36,578 nt of DNA from an uncultured Burkholderiales bacterium. Lineage in GTDB: Bacteria; Pseudomonadota; Gammaproteobacteria; Burkholderiales; Burkholderiaceae_C. Both the position numbers and the translations under genes were made by a program. Shown piece by piece: positions 31,859-36,578 of this stretch (positions within the stretch are counted from its first letter, which is position 1; every line of letters begins with the position of its first letter). The stretch is taken from contig CALMQI010000076.1 of NCBI GenBank assembly GCA_937871935.1, positions 1-36,578 on the forward strand. The letters are read 5' to 3'. Under the pieces are notes generated by a model. That model was not told the DNA's origin. It did not search any database and was given only the letters and a program-made list of their open reading frames with translations.

Positions 31859-32971
31859 TCAAGTGCGCACGGACCGCACCCGCGACGTCGCCACCGGCCG
31901 CTGCAGCCCCTTCAACACCAGCTCGCCGGCCGGCTCGATGACGAACTCGTCGTCGCCAAGGGCCGCCACCACGCGCGGCGCCAGCAGGATCTCGCCGCCG
32001 CGCGCTTCGCTGCACAGGCGTGCGGAAAGGTTGGTGACCGTGCCGATCGCGCCATAGTCGATGCGGCCCTCGAAGCCGATGCCGCCAATGGTGGCAAAGC
32101 CCATCGCCACGCCGATGCCGAGCTGCAGCTCGTAGCCGCGGCGCTTCCAGCCTTGCGCCAGCTGGCCGGTGCGCTGTTGCATCTGCAGGGCCATGCGCAC
32201 CGCGCGCGCCGCCGGATCGGGCACCGGCGCCGGGTCGTTGAAGAACACCATGATGCCATCGCCGGTGAAGCGCTCCAGCGTGCCCTCGTGCGCGAGGATC
32301 AGCTCGCCCATCGCGGCGTGGTATTCACGCAGCACGCCCATCACCTCCTCCGGGTCCGACGTCTCGGTGAAGGCGGTGAAGCCGCGCAGGTCGAGGAACA
32401 CCACCGCGATCTCGCGGCGGTGGCTCTTCAGCGGGTCGTCGGCGCCGCCGGTGAGGATGGCTTCGGCCAGCTGCGGCGAGAAGAAGCGCTTGAGTCGCTG
32501 CAGCCGCTCGAGCTGCTGCACACCGTCGCTGACGCGCTGCTCGAGCGTGCGGTTCCAGCTTTCCAGCTCGGTCTTCTGCGCCTGCACCTGGTCGTACAGC
32601 GCCTTGATGCGCAGCAGCGAGCGCACGCGCGCCAGCAGCTCGGCCTGGTTGACCGGCTTGGTCAGGAAGTCGTCGGCGCCAGCGTCCAGGCCCTTGATGC
32701 GCTCCTGTGCCGGGTCGAGCGCGGTCACCAGCACCACCGGCAGGATGCCGGTCCGGGGGTCGGCGCGGATCGCCTGGCAGACCTCGTAGCCGCTCATGCC
32801 GGGCATCATCACGTCGAGCAGCACCAGGTCGGGCATGTCGGCCGCGATGCGCTCGAGTGCCTCGGCGCCCGACGCCGCCGTGCTGGTGCGAAAACCCTTG
32901 GCCGCCAGCACATCGGCCAGCAGCTTGACGTTCTTGGCGATGTCGTCGACGACGAGGATGTGCGCGCTCAT
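31859..32971 (-). CDS. Response regulator with class III adenylate/guanylate cyclase output domain
   Basis: A 370-residue protein. The receiver domain (about 1-120) has the DD pair (VVDD), phospho-acceptor D in LVLLDVMMPGMSG (about residue 52) and K in LTKPVNQ. A coiled-coil linker (about 125-170) leads to a class III cyclase (about 185-355). Both metal-binding aspartates are present (FLDLRGFTAF and RFTGDGIMVFF), with the later NLSARL segment carrying the transition-state Asn and Arg. The usual base-selecting Lys before the second Asp is Arg here. The ATG at 32971 sits next to a strong inverted repeat. It follows the single-receiver gene after 73 bp. Confidence 0.92.
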   Translation of the reverse strand: MSAHILVVDDIAKNVKLLADVLAAKGFRTSTAASGAEALERIAADMPDLVLLDVMMPGMSGYEVCQAIRADPRTGILPVVLVTALDPAQERIKGLDAGADDFLTKPVNQAELLARVRSLLRIKALYDQVQAQKTELESWNRTLEQRVSDGVQQLERLQRLKRFFSPQLAEAILTGGADDPLKSHRREIAVVFLDLRGFTAFTETSDPEEVMGVLREYHAAMGELILAHEGTLERFTGDGIMVFFNDPAPVPDPAARAVRMALQMQQRTGQLAQGWKRRGYELQLGIGVAMGFATIGGIGFEGRIDYGAIGTVTNLSARLCSEARGGEILLAPRVVAALGDDEFVIEPAGELVLKGLQRPVATSRVRSVRT

Positions 32972-33044
32972 GATCCGGCCCCCAAGGCCCGTTGGGCCGG
33001 CCCGCCAAGGAAGCGCGAGCGCCTGCGGAGCAGCCGTGCGGCGC

Positions 33045-33430
33045 TCATCGCGCCCTGCCGTCCTTGAGAAAGCGCTCCACCGTGGCAATGAACGGCTTCA
33101 ACGAGATCGGTTTCGTGAGATAGGCGTCGAAGCCCGAGCTGACGATCTGCTGCTGCTCGTCGGGCATCACCGAGGCCGACACCGCCAGCACCGGCATCGC
33201 GTCGAGCGCGGCATGCTCGCGGATGCGCCGCAGCGCCGTGATGCCGTCGATGTCGGGCAGCTGGATGTCCATCAGCACCAGCGCCGGCTTGTGCTCAAGC
33301 GCCAGGCGCACGCCCTCTTCGCCGGTGACGGCCTCCAATGTCTGCCAGCCTTTGTGACGCAGGATGTCGCGCACGAGCTTCATGTTCTTGGCGTTGTCCT
33401 CGACGATCAGGATGGTGTCGGTGAGGGTGG

Positions 33431-33434
<4 letters not shown>
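33045..33434 (-). CDS. Single-domain response regulator (receiver only)
   Basis: A 129-residue CheY-like receiver. Acidic pair ED in [12 protein letters not shown], phospho-acceptor D in [13 protein letters not shown] (about residue 56), conserved S in VLAVSAS and K in YLTKPIS. There is no output domain, so it probably acts as a phosphate relay or a protein-protein switch. Its ATG overlaps the stop of the histidine kinase gene by four bases (ATGA), coupling its translation to the kinase. Confidence 0.93.
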
Positions 33435-36535
<3,101 letters not shown>

Positions 36536-36543
36536 GGGGAAAT

Positions 36544-36549
36544 ATTGTA
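36544..36549 (-). promoter_or_regulatory. Candidate -10 element just before the HAD gene start
   Basis: TACAAT on the minus strand ends 8 bp before the ATG at 36535. A transcript from it would start almost at the ATG, implying a leaderless or near-leaderless mRNA. There is no room in the window to confirm a -35. Confidence 0.25.
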
Positions 36550-36578
36550 GCGTTCATGACCATGCCAGGCATTGCCGA

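Overview
The window reads as a high-GC betaproteobacterial chromosome segment. It most resembles the Burkholderiales (Rubrivivax/Leptothrix/Methylibium-like group). This rests on the protein families and gene orders seen (prkA-yeaH-spoVR; mnmG-rsmG-parA with near-consensus parS sites) and on a GC-rich tandem-hairpin intergenic repeat at 6217-6300. No rRNA, tRNA, CRISPR array or insertion sequence was recognised. Both ends look chimeric. The first ~860 bases appear to be two unrelated fragments (a TPR-type protein, then a TonB-receptor-like piece) joined to the C-terminal third of a DAHP synthase. The last ~490 bases are the start of a HAD nucleotidase gene fused in frame to a histidine kinase that has lost its N-terminus.

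Layout. 0.86-8.3 kb: aroG fragment, PduO-type cobalamin adenosyltransferase, divergent FAD-linked D-lactate/glycolate-type dehydrogenase, then the minus-strand stress operon prkA-yeaH-spoVR. 8.7-14.9 kb: chromosome segregation and tRNA/rRNA modification genes (mnmG, rsmG, parA, a GNAT acetyltransferase, parB), with argC on the opposite strand between the acetyltransferase and parB. Two parS sites lie inside mnmG and rsmG. 15.0-16.0 kb: a Crp/Fnr-type regulator with a DUF2892 membrane protein and a CRP/FNR-like operator between them.

16.0-21.0 kb is the most interesting part. It holds a LuxR-type receptor without a luxI partner and a divergent RsaM/DUF4902-like quorum-sensing modulator. Two strong lux boxes (CTG-N10-CAG) are present. 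A 52-codon double-glycine leader peptide gene with a predicted core of only nine residues follows, and then an HlyD-type adaptor and a C39-peptidase ABC exporter. I read this as a quorum-controlled system for maturing and secreting a very short peptide.

21.0-25.0 kb: a secreted alpha/beta hydrolase translationally coupled to a NatAB-like ABC exporter, then a glutaredoxin-fold protein lacking both active-site cysteines. 25.0-31.1 kb: a Tat-signal nucleoside deaminase, a broken ankyrin-repeat gene, a GST, a periplasmic thioredoxin-like protein, a TerC membrane protein, an XRE regulator divergent from a DUF2834 protein across a perfect operator-like palindrome, and an unassigned PD-(D/E)XK-like protein. 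31.1-36.5 kb: a minus-strand signalling operon encoding a GAF-GAF histidine kinase, a stand-alone receiver, a receiver-class III nucleotide cyclase and a Crp-family regulator that keeps the cAMP-pocket residues.
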